This document shows, piece after piece, positions 46,288 to 56,181 of a stretch of 64,000 nt of DNA; within the stretch, counting starts at the first letter, position 1, and every line of letters starts with the position of its first letter. The stretch covers positions 62,001-126,000 of the forward strand of contig JADJYH010000006.1 of NCBI GenBank assembly GCA_016719855.1. Direction: 5' to 3'. Source of the stretch: Saprospiraceae bacterium (GTDB lineage: Bacteria > Bacteroidota > Bacteroidia > Chitinophagales > Saprospiraceae). The notes beneath the pieces were generated by a model that did no database searches, had not been told where the DNA came from, and worked only from the letters and a program-made list of their open reading frames with translations. A program made the position numbers and the translations under genes.

Positions 46288-46536
46288 CTAACGATTATTG
46301 TCTCGCCACTCGTACACCCATTTCGCTTGGATTTGTTCAAGATGGCCTTCCGTGCAATCTTCCCTTGCCCCGGCGAAGTTAGGGATTTCCAACACCCATT
46401 CAATCAGTTCGGTGAAACGGATTCGGTAAATTTTGCCCTCGGTGAAATCTTCGCCAAAACGCTCGTAGAGACGCATGGCCACATCCTCGTGGTCTTTCCA
46501 GTAGATGGGGAGGTCTTCGATGTCTTTAAAAGCCAT
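46288..46536 (-). CDS. iscX: Fe-S cluster assembly protein IscX
   Basis: 82 residues. IscX pattern: the W....dIa..L.e......d......RFT.L...V.....F............E..L..I...W..E form is seen as LPIYWKDHEDVAMRLYERFG, KIYRIRFTELIEWVLEIPNF and HLEQIQAKWVYEW. IscX binds IscS and modulates frataxin-controlled Fe-S assembly. It lies 110 nt upstream of no other isc gene except a ferredoxin on the same strand. Confidence 0.93.
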   Translation of the reverse strand: MAFKDIEDLPIYWKDHEDVAMRLYERFGEDFTEGKIYRIRFTELIEWVLEIPNFAGAREDCTEGHLEQIQAKWVYEWRDNNR

Positions 46537-46647
46537 TTTTCTTTAATGATAAATGATGAATGCCTGCCTGCCGGTAGGCAGGGTGGAATGATGAATTTTG
46601 GAGGTGGTAGCTGCTAGCTGCCAACTGCCAACTGTCGAACTGCCAAC

Positions 46648-46989
46648 TTAATGCTCGTGTCCGATGATGCGCTTCTGGTCCGGTATTTCCACTTCGATGA
46701 CTGCGTTTTTATCCAAAATGACGCACTGGCAGCCAAGCCTCGACTCTAGCCTAGGGTTGATGGCCCGGTCAACGAAATCTTCTTCCTTGTCCGATATTTC
46801 TTCCAAATGCTCATCGCCACTCAGCACATACACATGACAGGTGCTGCAAGCGCAGACCCCACCGCAATTGTGGTTCAAGTGGATATCGTGCTCCTCCGTG
46901 ACTTCCAGGATGGAAACGTCCGCTTGAACATCGTTGACCGTTACCGGAGCGATGGTTTTATCTTCGAATGTAAATTTGATGGTAGCCAT
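46648..46989 (-). CDS. 2Fe-2S ferredoxin (ISC/adrenodoxin type)
   Basis: 113 residues. The four cluster cysteines lie in NHNCGGVCACSTCHVYV (three) and SRLGCQCVILDK, matching the adrenodoxin-type pattern C-x5-C-x2-C...C with LEEISDKEEDFVDRA between. Such ferredoxins give electrons to Fe-S cluster biogenesis; the downstream IscX gene on the same strand supports that. Confidence 0.92.
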   Translation of the reverse strand: MATIKFTFEDKTIAPVTVNDVQADVSILEVTEEHDIHLNHNCGGVCACSTCHVYVLSGDEHLEEISDKEEDFVDRAINPRLESRLGCQCVILDKNAVIEVEIPDQKRIIGHEH

Positions 46990-47104
46990 AATTTTTCAAA
47001 AAGTCCGCAAATGTAGATTTTGTCTAATCAACAAGGTGGGTTCAGGAAAGTTTTTTACAAAATGGCGAAGAGCCTCAGCACAGGAAGAGAATCCCATCCT
47101 GCCA

Positions 47105-47142
47105 CAAAAAAAGCCGAAGCAGGAAAACCACCTGCTTCGGCT
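47105..47142 (-). terminator. Rho-independent terminator of the CFA synthase gene
   Basis: 12-bp perfect stem AGCCGAAGCAGG / CCTGCTTCGGCT, seven-base loop, with an A-run at 47,105-47,112 that is a T-run on the minus strand. Confidence 0.95.
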
Positions 47143-47201
47143 CGTCCGTTTTCTAAATTTCTAATTTTTTCTGGCGTAGTCGCTTCATCCCCGTAGGGGG
47201 G

Positions 47202-48356
47202 TTATACCCCAACTTCCATCTCGCCCAAGTTGGTAGCGCCGATGAAACGGTTGCGGTCGGCATTGTTCAAGTTCTTCCGGCAAACAATCTGGTAGGCTGT
47301 GGAGCCACCTTGGCGTGCGGTGTACACCGACCAACCAAGGAATACTTCATAAATGCGGAAAACCCTTTCCCCGTATTTTTCCAACACTTTTTCTTTGTTG
47401 GATTGCCAGTTATCATACCAGTAGTGGATGGTCTTGCCGTAGTGGATGCCAATGTTTTCAACGCTGTGTACTTCAAAGCCTACTTTCTCGATGCGCCTCA
47501 AATCCCAGTTCAACGGCATGCTCGCATCGGCGCCGGAGAAGATATGCTCGCTCATGAAAAGCCCCCATACCAGTTCTTCCCGGTCCTTTTTTTGAAACAA
47601 GCTGCTACGCTCCCTCAATCCAGCAATTTGCAGGTAAAACAAGCCGTCATCTTTCAGCAGGTCATAAATCTGCGCCATGAATTTCTTGAAATACTTGATA
47701 CCAACATGCTCTGCCATTTCAAGGCAAGTTATTTTGTCGTATTTCTTGTCGGTTGGAATGTCCCGATAGTCCATTCTCCAAATCCTGGCCCTGTCCTTTA
47801 CGCCATATTCTTCAATTTGGCGGTTCCCCCAATCTGCACCAGCTTGAGCGATGGTAACGCCTGTTGCATCCACACCATAATGTTTGGCCAAATGCGCCAC
47901 CAGAGTGCCCCAGCCACACCCAATGTCCAGCAAAGATTCACCTGGTTTTAATTGCATTTTCCGGGCAATCAGGTTCATCTTATTGTCCTGTGCTTCTTCC
48001 AGCGTTTCATCAGGGTCATTGAAATAGCAGCTGGTATAAATCATCCTGGGGCCGAGGAACCAATTGAACAAGTCGTTCTTATTGTCGTAATGCCCACGAA
48101 CTATCCGCTCGTCTTGTTTTTTGGAATGTATTACCACCTCTGGTATCATTCGGGATATGAAAAAATTATAGTGGTGCCAAATATACTCGTAGGTGAACAG
48201 TTCTTCTTTATGCTTCAGCAATTCCATTAAGTCGCAATTGATGTCAATGCGTCCTTCAATGTAGTCATTGATAAAATGGCCCGCAGCGACAGTTGGCTTA
48301 CTGTATCGCCCAGCAACATTTCCCTTTTTTACTTCGATAAAATCTGACACTTTCAT
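47202..48356 (-). CDS. Cyclopropane-fatty-acyl-phospholipid synthase family methyltransferase
   Basis: 384 residues from ATG 48,356 (MKVSDFIEVKKGNVAGRYSK). Typical CFA synthase blocks: SKKQDERIVRGHYDNKNDLF, WFLGPRMIYTSCYFND, LDIGCGWGTLVAHLAKHYGV (SAM motif), TCLEMAEHVGIKYFKKF and WRVYxSF-like end QGGSTAYQIVCRK. It transfers a methylene group from SAM to unsaturated acyl chains of membrane lipids, or a related methylation. Monocistronic with its own terminator. Confidence 0.9.
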   Translation of the reverse strand: MKVSDFIEVKKGNVAGRYSKPTVAAGHFINDYIEGRIDINCDLMELLKHKEELFTYEYIWHHYNFFISRMIPEVVIHSKKQDERIVRGHYDNKNDLFNWFLGPRMIYTSCYFNDPDETLEEAQDNKMNLIARKMQLKPGESLLDIGCGWGTLVAHLAKHYGVDATGVTIAQAGADWGNRQIEEYGVKDRARIWRMDYRDIPTDKKYDKITCLEMAEHVGIKYFKKFMAQIYDLLKDDGLFYLQIAGLRERSSLFQKKDREELVWGLFMSEHIFSGADASMPLNWDLRRIEKVGFEVHSVENIGIHYGKTIHYWYDNWQSNKEKVLEKYGERVFRIYEVFLGWSVYTARQGGSTAYQIVCRKNLNNADRNRFIGATNLGEMEVGV

Positions 48357-48743
48357 GTTGTTCTCTTTTTTTGTTTTTTTTGTACCCACCCGCCCAAATC
48401 GAAAATTATCCCTCCGAAATGATGAGTTGAACGTTTTTAGTAATTATTTTCACAACAAATGCGGGGCAAAACTACGAAAAGCGCCCAGTTGCCCTAATCT
48501 ATTTTTGAAACCCAAAACGAATGAAGCATCAGGATTGACAAAGGGTAACTCGACACCACCTCGCTGGGAAGTCCCGAAAAGCAGTAGCAGGCCAACCACC
48601 AAGCCAGTCAAGTTTCAGCTAGTTTCCTTCACCAATTTCCGCCTCCCATAGCCCCTGAAACCCAAGACCCTTCTCCCCCTGACATTTTGTCACACTTCCC
48701 CACAAGTTTTTTATCTTTGCCTCCTCAAATTCAAACACAGGTT
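48357..48743. other. Divergent intergenic region between CFA synthase and miaB
   Basis: 387 nt. Contains the miaB -7 box TATCTTTG at 48,712-48,719 with TTTG 22 nt upstream (48,686-48,689). Nothing else recognised. Confidence 0.5.
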
Positions 48744-50192
48744 ATGTACGATAACAATCCAACCCTGACGGGTATCGTGAAGGAAATAGACGAGACGAAG
48801 CAGGGACAGGTTTTTTACGAAGAAAACCCCGCCGCTGAAGGCAGCCAAACGGGCAACGGCAAGCATTTCTACATTGAGAGCTACGGCTGCCAGATGAACT
48901 TCAGCGACAGCGAAATCGTGGCGAGCATCTTGGCGGAGGTGGGTTTCCGGCCTACCCGCCAACTCGAAAATGCCGACCTCATCCTCGTCAACACCTGCTC
49001 CATTCGGGAGAAGGCGGAGGAGACGGTGCGGCAACGGCTCAACGTTTTTGCCAAAATGAAGCGCCAGCGCCCCGGCACGATGGTCGGTGTGCTCGGCTGC
49101 ATGGCCGAGCGGCTCAAAAGCAAGTTCCTCGAAGAGGAAAAACTCGTGGACCTCGTCATCGGGCCAGATGCTTACCGTGACCTGCCCAATCTCGTGGCTG
49201 GTGCAGAGGAGGGCGAGCGGGGCGTCAATGTTTTCTTGTCCAGGGAAGAAACTTACGCCGACATCAGCCCGCTGCGGCTGGACAGCAACGGCGTCACGGC
49301 CTTCATCTCCATCATGCGTGGCTGCGACAACATGTGCTCGTTCTGCGTCGTGCCGTTCACCCGTGGACGGGAGCGCAGCCGGGATTGCTTCAGCATCATC
49401 TCTGAGGCACAGGACTTGTACGACCGGGGCTACCGGGAAGTGACCCTGCTCGGCCAGAACGTGGACAGCTACAAGTGGCAAAACCCTGAAAATGAGCAAG
49501 TTGTGAGCTTTTCGCAGCTACTTGAATTGGTGGCGCAGGTGAATCCCAACCTTCGGGTGCGTTTCTCCACTTCTCACCCAAAGGACATCACCGACGACGT
49601 GTTGCGTACCATTGCCCGCTACGAAAATATCTGCAAATACATCCACCTGCCCGTGCAGAGCGGCAACTCGACCGTGCTGGAGCGCATGAACCGCACCTAC
49701 GACCGTGAATGGTACATGGAACGGGTGCAGGCCATTTACCGAATCATCCCAGAGTGCGCCATCAGTTCGGACATTATCGCTGGCTTCTGCGGCGAGGAGG
49801 AGCATGAGCACCAGGATACCGTGAACATGGTGGAATGGGCGAACTACAGCATGTCGTACATGTTTTTTTACTCCGAAAGGCCCGGTACGATGGCCGCCCG
49901 CAAGTACCCCGACGATGTGCCGGAAGCAGTGAAAAGGCGGCGCTTGCAAGAAATCGTGGACAAGCAAAGCGAAGTCTCGCTGCGCCACAACAGGGCCGAC
50001 ATCGGCAAGACTTTTAAGGTGCTGATTGAGGGCGATTCGAAGAAGTCCGACAAGGATTTCAAGGGTCGCAATTCACAGAACAAGATGATTGTCTTCCCGA
50101 AGGTTACTGGCTTGAAGCCGGGCGATTACGCTTGGGTAAAGGTGACAGCGGCCACGAGCGCGACGCTGATGGGAGAGGTAAGCTTTCCGTGA
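48744..50192 (+). CDS. miaB: tRNA-2-methylthio-N6-dimethylallyladenosine synthase
   Basis: 482 residues from ATG 48,744; the upstream in-frame TTG would place the promoter inside the gene. The N-terminal MTTase domain has YGCQMNFSDSEIV and CSIREKAEETVRQRL cysteines. The radical-SAM loop is SIMRGCDNMCSFCVVPFTRG (CxxxCxxC). The TRAM domain closes the protein (TFKVLIEGDSKKS ... NKMIVFPK). It thiomethylates A37 of tRNAs reading UNN codons. Intact. A sigma-54 activator follows, a neighbour order I recall as common in Bacteroidota. Confidence 0.96.
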   Translation: MYDNNPTLTGIVKEIDETKQGQVFYEENPAAEGSQTGNGKHFYIESYGCQMNFSDSEIVASILAEVGFRPTRQLENADLILVNTCSIREKAEETVRQRLNVFAKMKRQRPGTMVGVLGCMAERLKSKFLEEEKLVDLVIGPDAYRDLPNLVAGAEEGERGVNVFLSREETYADISPLRLDSNGVTAFISIMRGCDNMCSFCVVPFTRGRERSRDCFSIISEAQDLYDRGYREVTLLGQNVDSYKWQNPENEQVVSFSQLLELVAQVNPNLRVRFSTSHPKDITDDVLRTIARYENICKYIHLPVQSGNSTVLERMNRTYDREWYMERVQAIYRIIPECAISSDIIAGFCGEEEHEHQDTVNMVEWANYSMSYMFFYSERPGTMAARKYPDDVPEAVKRRRLQEIVDKQSEVSLRHNRADIGKTFKVLIEGDSKKSDKDFKGRNSQNKMIVFPKVTGLKPGDYAWVKVTAATSATLMGEVSFP

Positions 50193-50676
50193 TTTACGAT
50201 TGGGGATTGACGACTGACGATTGGAAGGCAGTGCGTAATTCAAAGATGAACTATGACAAACGACCAACTCAAGAAGCGGTTTAAGGATTTTTCTATTGCC
50301 ATCATTTTGTTCTTGAAGGGGTTACCGGATACGTTTGAAATCAGGGCAATCCGAAATCAGATGGTGAGGTCGGGAACATCACCTGGGGCAAATTACCGGG
50401 CCGCATGTCGAGGGAAATCTGGGCCGACTTTATCAACAAACTGAAATGGTAGAGGAAGAACTGGATGAACCATCTGGCTTGAGTTGGTAGTAGCAATCAT
50501 ACCAGAAAACGAATGAGGCAGGCATTCTTTGGAAAGAGGCCGATGAACTGCTTTCAATTGTCGTCTCCTCCATAAAAACAAGCGAGACTCCGTTACCAAA
50601 AACAACCCCAAATGATTGACCTTGACAATTAACCTACGGCCCCCCAATCGTCAGTCGTCAATCGAAAATCGTCACT
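50191..50676. repeat. Palindrome of the ATCGTCAGTCG family carrying a four-helix-bundle gene
   Basis: Left arm 50,191-50,224 (GATTTACGATTGGGGATTGA, CGACTGACGATTGG); right arm 50,644-50,676 (CCAATCGTCAGTCGTCAATC, GAAAATCGTCAC). About 22 bp of the arms are perfectly complementary. The 420-nt centre is filled by the four-helix-bundle gene, unlike the otherwise similar palindrome at 46.2 kb. Confidence 0.8.
50253..50619 (+). pseudogene. Four-helix-bundle protein (23S rRNA intervening-sequence type), frameshifted
   Basis: Begins MTNDQLKKRFKDFSIAIILF, KGLPDTFEIRAIRNQMVRSG, TSPGANYRAACRGKS, an unmistakable start of the four-helix-bundle (TIGR02436, Avd/IVP-like) family. Four or more indels then follow: ADFINKLK, MVEEELDE, WLELVVAIIPE and WKEADELLSIVVSSIKTSE are readable in successive frames to a stop at 50,619. 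Reconstructed length is about 120 residues, normal for the family. Such genes occur in 23S rRNA IVSs and elsewhere; function unknown. Confidence 0.8.
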
Positions 50677-50685
50677 AAAACAAAC

Positions 50686-51963
50686 ATGTCAACAACACAA
50701 TCCATAAAACAGCGCTTCGGCATCATCGGCACCTCGCCGCTGCTCGACCGAGCGTTGGACACCGCTGCCCGTGTCGCCAACTCCGAACTGACCGTCCTCA
50801 TCACTGGCGAAAGTGGGGTGGGGAAGGAGAACATCTCCAAAATAATCCACGCTCTCAGCGCCCGAAAGCACAACCAATTCATCGCTGTCAACTGCGGCGC
50901 AATTCCTGCTGGCACCATCAATTCCGAACTTTTTGGGCATGAGAAAGGAGCATTCACGGGGGCGGTGAACGACCGCAAGGGCTATTTTGAAACAGCCAAC
51001 CAAGGCACTATTTTTTTGGATGAAATATCCGAGTTGCCGCAGGACACGCAAGCCTATTTGCTCAGGGTGTTGGAGTCAGGCGAGTTCATCCGGGTTGGCT
51101 CCTCAAAAGTGGAGCGTACCGACGTCCGAGTGGTGGCCGCCACCAACGTGGACTTGGAGGAGCGGGTGCGCAAGGGCAAGTTCCGGGAAGACCTCTACTA
51201 TCGCCTCAACACCGTGCCCATCAAGATTCCAGCGCTGAAGGACCGGCGGGAGGACATCAACCTGCTCTTCCGAAAGTTTGCGATGGACATGGCCGAGCGT
51301 TACCACACCGACCCCGTCCGCCTCGATGAACAGGCTCGCCAACTGCTCGAAAATTACCGCTGGCCCGGCAACGTGCGAGAACTGAAAAATGTGGCGGAGC
51401 AAATCTCCGTTCTCTCCGAGAACAGGCTGCTCACCGCTGCGGAGTTGGTCGAGTTTGTGCCAAATATTGCGAAGCGAAACCTGCCCGTACCGTCGGAATT
51501 TGGAAGCCAAAGCGGAGAGGGCTTTCAGGAGCGAGAGATACTTTACAAGTTTCTTTTCGAGATGAAAAGCGACCTGAACGACCTAAAAAACCTGGTCTTC
51601 GAGCTGGTGCGCCAAAACGACCTGACCATGCCGGACACCAGCACCTACCGGGGCTTGAAGACACAGACTTTCCCAGCATCAGGTAACTTCAGGCGACAAG
51701 ATTTTGAAAACGACGAGCCGTTTTTTTCTCCCCTCAACGAAGATTCCCACGACTCCTACAAGCCCGTCATCATTGACAAACAGGGCAAGGATTTTCACAA
51801 GGCCGAGGTCGTGGAAGCCAGCCTCAACCTGTTCGACATGGAAAAAGACCTCATCTTCAAGGCGCTAAAAAAACACGGCAACCGCCGCAAGGAGGCCGCC
51901 GCCGACCTCGGCATCTCCGAAAGAACCCTCTACCGAAAAATCAAGGAATACGAGTTGGATTGA
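50686..51963 (+). CDS. Sigma-54-interacting transcriptional regulator
   Basis: 425 residues. There is no N-terminal receiver or sensor domain: the AAA+ domain starts at about residue 8 (FGIIGTSPLLDRALDTAARV). Walker A is GESGVGKENI, the sigma-54 contact loop GAFTGAV, Walker B GTIFLDEISELP, and the arginine finger region is in LYYRLNTVPIKIP. A Fis-type HTH closes it (ALKKHGNRRKEAAADLGISE, RTLYRKIKEYEL). It activates sigma-54 promoters; without an input domain it is probably controlled by level or partner. The linker at about 250-370 is longer than usual. Confidence 0.92.
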   Translation: MSTTQSIKQRFGIIGTSPLLDRALDTAARVANSELTVLITGESGVGKENISKIIHALSARKHNQFIAVNCGAIPAGTINSELFGHEKGAFTGAVNDRKGYFETANQGTIFLDEISELPQDTQAYLLRVLESGEFIRVGSSKVERTDVRVVAATNVDLEERVRKGKFREDLYYRLNTVPIKIPALKDRREDINLLFRKFAMDMAERYHTDPVRLDEQARQLLENYRWPGNVRELKNVAEQISVLSENRLLTAAELVEFVPNIAKRNLPVPSEFGSQSGEGFQEREILYKFLFEMKSDLNDLKNLVFELVRQNDLTMPDTSTYRGLKTQTFPASGNFRRQDFENDEPFFSPLNEDSHDSYKPVIIDKQGKDFHKAEVVEASLNLFDMEKDLIFKALKKHGNRRKEAAADLGISERTLYRKIKEYELD

Positions 51964-51965
51964 AT

Positions 51966-52072
51966 TTGTGGCCGCCCAATTTATTGGGCTGGCCGATGCA
52001 ATTGACGAATTGATTTAACCTGCATCAAACAACTAAAATTAACGGCCTGCCCAATAAATTGGGCGGCCACAA
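51966..52072. repeat. Palindrome with CCCAATTTATTGGG cores, copy A
   Basis: 30-nt arms (51,966-51,995 and 52,043-52,072) complementary at 29 of 30 positions, around a 47-nt spacer. Each arm contains its own inner palindrome GCCCAATTTATTGGGC. Copy B is at 59,830-59,934. Confidence 0.9.
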
Positions 52073-52095
52073 TGAGGCATCTGAACTTCCACAAA

Positions 52096-54979
52096 ATGGC
52101 AAAACCTTTCATCCTGCTCAGCTTACTTGCGCTACCTATTTTTCTCGCTGCTCAAAACCTTCCAACGCCAGCCGCCGAGCGCATCGCTGGCATGGAAAAG
52201 CGCAAGACCCTGCTCGAAAAATCGCTGGTGGCCAATGTGCCATTTACCTCCATTGGCCCTACCATTCACAGCGGGCGGGTGGACGACGTGGACGTTTGGG
52301 AGCAAGACCCCAGCCATTTTTATGTCGCCTACGCCTCCGGTGGGCTTTGGAAAACCGAGAACAATGGCCAGTCGTTTAGCCCCATTTTCGACAACGAGGC
52401 AGTGATGACAATTGGTGACATTGCTGTGGACTGGAAGAAAAATGTGATTTGGGTTGGAACGGGCGAGGTGAACTCCAGCCGCAGCAGCTACGCTGGGGCG
52501 GGTATGTTCCGCAGTGCCGACGGCGGCAAGACCTGGGAGCACCGGGGCCTCGGCGAAACCCACCACATCGGCAGGGTGGTACTGCACCCCACCGACCCGA
52601 ACACGCTCTGGGTCGCAGCGCTCGGCCACCTCTACTCGCCCAATGCCGAGCGGGGCGTTTTCAAAACGACCGACGCTGGCGCAACTTGGCGCAAGGTGCT
52701 TTTTGTGGATGAAAACAGCGGAGCGGTTGACCTAGTCATTGACCCAAAAGACCCGAATACGCTCTACGCCGCCACTTGGCACCGGGAGCGTCGGGCTTGG
52801 AACTTGGTGGAAGCTGGTCCCGGTTCTGGCATCTACAAAAGCACGGACGGCGGAGAAACCTGGGCGAAAATTTCTGCCGAAGGCAGCGGCTTCCCCAATG
52901 GCGATGGCACTGGGCGCATCGGCTTGGCGGTGGGAGCGAAGGACGGCAGCTCGGTGGTTTACGCCATCGTTGACAACCAGAACCGCCGACCGAAGGATGC
53001 AAAAGAAAAAACGGAGGGACTCACCAAAGACGACCTGCGCAGCATGACCAAGGAGGCGTTTTTGAAATTGGAAAAAGACAAGGTCAAAACTTACCTCAGC
53101 GACAACGATTTCCCCGAAAAATACAGCGTGGACAAGGTTTTTGAGATGGTGAAAAAGGGTGAAATCACGCCCCTCGCCCTCGTCGAATTCATGGAGGACG
53201 CCAACTCGCTGCTGTTCGATACGCCTGTTGTAGGTGCAGAAGTTTATGCCAGCATGGACGGTGGGAAGTCTTGGAAGAAGACCCACGAAGGCTACCTCGA
53301 CGACCTGTTTTACAGCTACGGTTATTATTTTGGGCAAATACGGGTCGGCTCCCCAAAGTGTCGACAAGCTCTATATTTTCGGAGTGCCAGTCCTCAAATC
53401 GGGCGACGGTGGCAAGACCTGGAAGTCCATCAACGGCGACAACGTACATGCTGACCACCACGCACTTTGGGCCGACCCGAACCGCCCCGGCCACCTCGTG
53501 CTTGGCAACGATGGCGGCATCAACATCAGCTACGACGACGGCGAGCATTGGGTAAAATGCAACACCCCTGCCGTTGGCCAATTTTACGCCGTGGCCGTGG
53601 ACATGGCCAAAAACTACAACGTGTACGGTGGCCTCCAGGACAACGGCGTTTGGGCAGGCCCGCACGATTACAAACCCAGCGTGGACTGGCACGACAGCGG
53701 CCAGTACCCCTTCAAATCCATCCTCGGTGGTGATGGGATGCAGGTGGCCGTGGACACCCGTGACAACGAGACCGTGTATACTGGGTTTCAGTTTGGAAAC
53801 TACTACCGAATCAACCGCAGCACCCGTGAGTCGGCGTACATCACTCCACAGCACGAACTCGGCGAGCGGCCCCTCCGTTGGAACTGGCAAACGCCCATCC
53901 ACCTCAGCCGCCACAACGAGGACATCCTCTACATCGGCTCCAACAAACTGCACCGCTCCTTCAATCAGGGCAAGGACTGGGAGGCCATCTCCGGCGACCT
54001 GACCAATGGCGGCATCAAGGGCGATGTGCCGTTCGGGACGCTGACCACCATCCACGAAAGCCCTATGAAATTCGGCTTGATTTACACCGGTTCCGACGAC
54101 GGGTTGTTGCATGTGACCCGTGACGGCGGCAATACCTGGGCAAACATTTCCGCAGGGTTGCCCGCTGGGTTTTGGGTGAGCCGAGTGCAGGCTTCGGCAG
54201 TGGAAAAGGGGAGGGTTTACGTCTCGCTGAACGGCTATCGGCTGGACAACTTCGAGTCAATGGTTTACGTCTCCGAAAACTACGGCGAAACTTGGCGACG
54301 CATTGGTACAGACCTGCCACAGGAGCCAGTCAACGTGGTGAAGGAAGACCCGAAGAACCCCGATTTGCTGTACGTTGGCACGGATCACGGGTTGTACGTT
54401 TCACTTGACCGAGGTCAAAGTTTTATGCAAATGAACAAAAATTTGCCAGCGGTGGCGGTGCATGATTTGGTAGTGCATCCTCGTGAAAACGAGTTGGTGG
54501 TTGGTACGCATGGGCGCTCTTTGTACCTTGCCGATGTGAAAGAAGTGCAGCTGCTACGGGACAGCATTTTGCAAAAAAATCTTTATGCTTTTGACATTCC
54601 AAAATTGAAATTCCGAGGAAATTGGGGCAGCCTCCGCAGCACTTGGAGCGAAAAGGCCACTGAACCCGAAGTCAAATTGGCTGTTTTCACAAAGACTGGC
54701 GGTAAGCTGAAAATCACGGTGATGATGGGCGACCTCAAGCTGAAAACTTGGGAAGTGGACGTGACCCTCGGACTCAATTACCCCGAATATCACGGCGATA
54801 TTTCGGAAAGTGCAGTCACCGCTTTTGCGAAGCAGCTAAACGAAAAGAAGAAAAAAGAGGAGAAGGAAATCAAAGTGGAGAAGGCTAAGAACGGCAAATA
54901 TTATCTCCAAAAGGGCAGTTATAAAATAGTGTTTGAAAAGGACGGCAATAAAATTGAATCGAAATTCTTGGTCGAATAG
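52096..54979 (+). CDS. Sortilin/VPS10-like BNR-repeat protein (one frameshift)
   Basis: About 960 residues from ATG 52,096 (MAKPFILLSLLALPIFLAAQ signal peptide); an earlier in-frame ATG at 52,072 abuts the palindrome and is less likely. Beta-propeller repeats with Asp-box style motifs recur: SADGGKTWEHRG, TTDAGATWRKVLF, STDGGETWAKIS, SMDGGKSWKKT, SGDGGKTWKSI, TRDGGNTWANIS and SENYGETWRRIG. One extra G near 53,347 breaks the frame between GQIRV and APQSVDKLY. The family is often called 'glycosyl hydrolase' or VPS10 domain protein, without proven enzymatic activity. Exported. Confidence 0.85.
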
Positions 54980-55083
54980 CCGTCGCATGTTATAGTGTTA
55001 TGCTTTACCCAGGCTGGCGAGTTGTTTCTAAAATATTGGTTTTCAGTTGTTTATAATATTGTCAGCCTACAAAAACAATAAGG

Positions 55084-56181
55084 ATGGCGAAAGTAATGGT
55101 ATTCATTGACGGTACCTGGTTGTACTCCAACCTGCGTACCCTTGGAGAAGATTTTCAAGTGGATTATGGTAAACTACCACATGTGGTCGGCAATCAAATC
55201 GCAAAAAAGTTGGGTGACAAAAGCGTGGACATTGTGCGCATTTTCATGTTCGGTTCCAATGCGACTAACTTTCTGGACGCCGACAAGGACATGGTGAAAC
55301 GTCGGCGAATTTTTTACGACGTGTTGAGAGAGGAGTACAATTACGAGGTGGAAGTTTACCTCGTTGACTACCGAGGTCGCCGACTCAAGCGCAAGGACCG
55401 CCACCCCGACGACGATTTTTCACCGGAGGAAAAATGCGTGGACATTGCCCTCGCCTCGTCCATGCTCTATTTCGCAGCGTTGCCGCTGGCCTACGACATC
55501 GCCATCGTGATTGGCGGTGACCGGGACTACGTGCCCGTGCTACAAAAAGTGCGACTTTTGGGCAAACGGACGGCCATCGCCAGCATCCACGGCGCTTGTT
55601 CCTTTGAGCTTTCGGAAGGGAAAAACCTGAAAGGTGTGCGTGATTTCGACGTGATTTGGCTCAACGACTTGCTGGATGAAATCAGGATGACGAACGAAAT
55701 ACGGGAGGTGATGTGCAAAGCGCCGTTCCACACTGGCCCGAATCCCATCAAAACGGACGAGTTCGTGCGCAAGAACCGGGCATTCTACTGTAAGGAATGC
55801 CGGGAGAAAATGTGGCATCAGCGTGGCGAATTTGACGAGGATGAGGAAGACTTGAAATATGCCGAAACGCCGGGCGTAGTTGAAAATAACAGGTACCGTG
55901 AAGCGGGGCAACCCACATCAGACAGCAGAAATGGACTCCGCACGGGCGATGGCTACACGGGCGTTGTCAAACGCTTGATGGAATTCTGCGGGTTCATCGG
56001 AACCGATGCAGGTGACTTCTATTTCGGCATGGACGACTGCGTGGGTGGAACGGAATTTTCAAAACTTAGGTCCGGCGACCGTGTTGAGTTCATCGTGTCG
56101 AGAGCACCAAGAAGGGAGTTTCGAGGCAGGGATGGAAACGGCAATGCGGAGGAAGTGTCGCTGGTCGCACTGGGTGATTGA
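55084..56181 (+). CDS. NYN domain nuclease-like protein with zinc-ribbon-like and OB/cold-shock-like parts
   Basis: 365 residues. The NYN (LabA/DUF88) domain opens with MAKVMVFIDGTWLYSNLRTL and continues to CVDIALASSMLYF and YDIAIVIGGDRDYVPVLQKV, carrying the conserved acidic residues of this PIN-like RNase fold. Next a Cys pair (YCKECREKMWHQR) that may bind metal. The C-terminus GDGYTGVVKRLMEFCGFIGT, FYFGMDDCVGG, LRSGDRVEFIVSRAP resembles a cold-shock-type OB fold. Together these suggest an RNA-targeted nuclease with its own RNA-binding module. Not in an operon. Confidence 0.8.
   Translation: MAKVMVFIDGTWLYSNLRTLGEDFQVDYGKLPHVVGNQIAKKLGDKSVDIVRIFMFGSNATNFLDADKDMVKRRRIFYDVLREEYNYEVEVYLVDYRGRRLKRKDRHPDDDFSPEEKCVDIALASSMLYFAALPLAYDIAIVIGGDRDYVPVLQKVRLLGKRTAIASIHGACSFELSEGKNLKGVRDFDVIWLNDLLDEIRMTNEIREVMCKAPFHTGPNPIKTDEFVRKNRAFYCKECREKMWHQRGEFDEDEEDLKYAETPGVVENNRYREAGQPTSDSRNGLRTGDGYTGVVKRLMEFCGFIGTDAGDFYFGMDDCVGGTEFSKLRSGDRVEFIVSRAPRREFRGRDGNGNAEEVSLVALGD

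Noticed and set aside
50191..50676. Diversity-generating retroelement suggested by the Avd-like four-helix-bundle gene
   Set aside because: No reverse transcriptase or template/variable repeat pair is present; the protein is the general IVP-type family.
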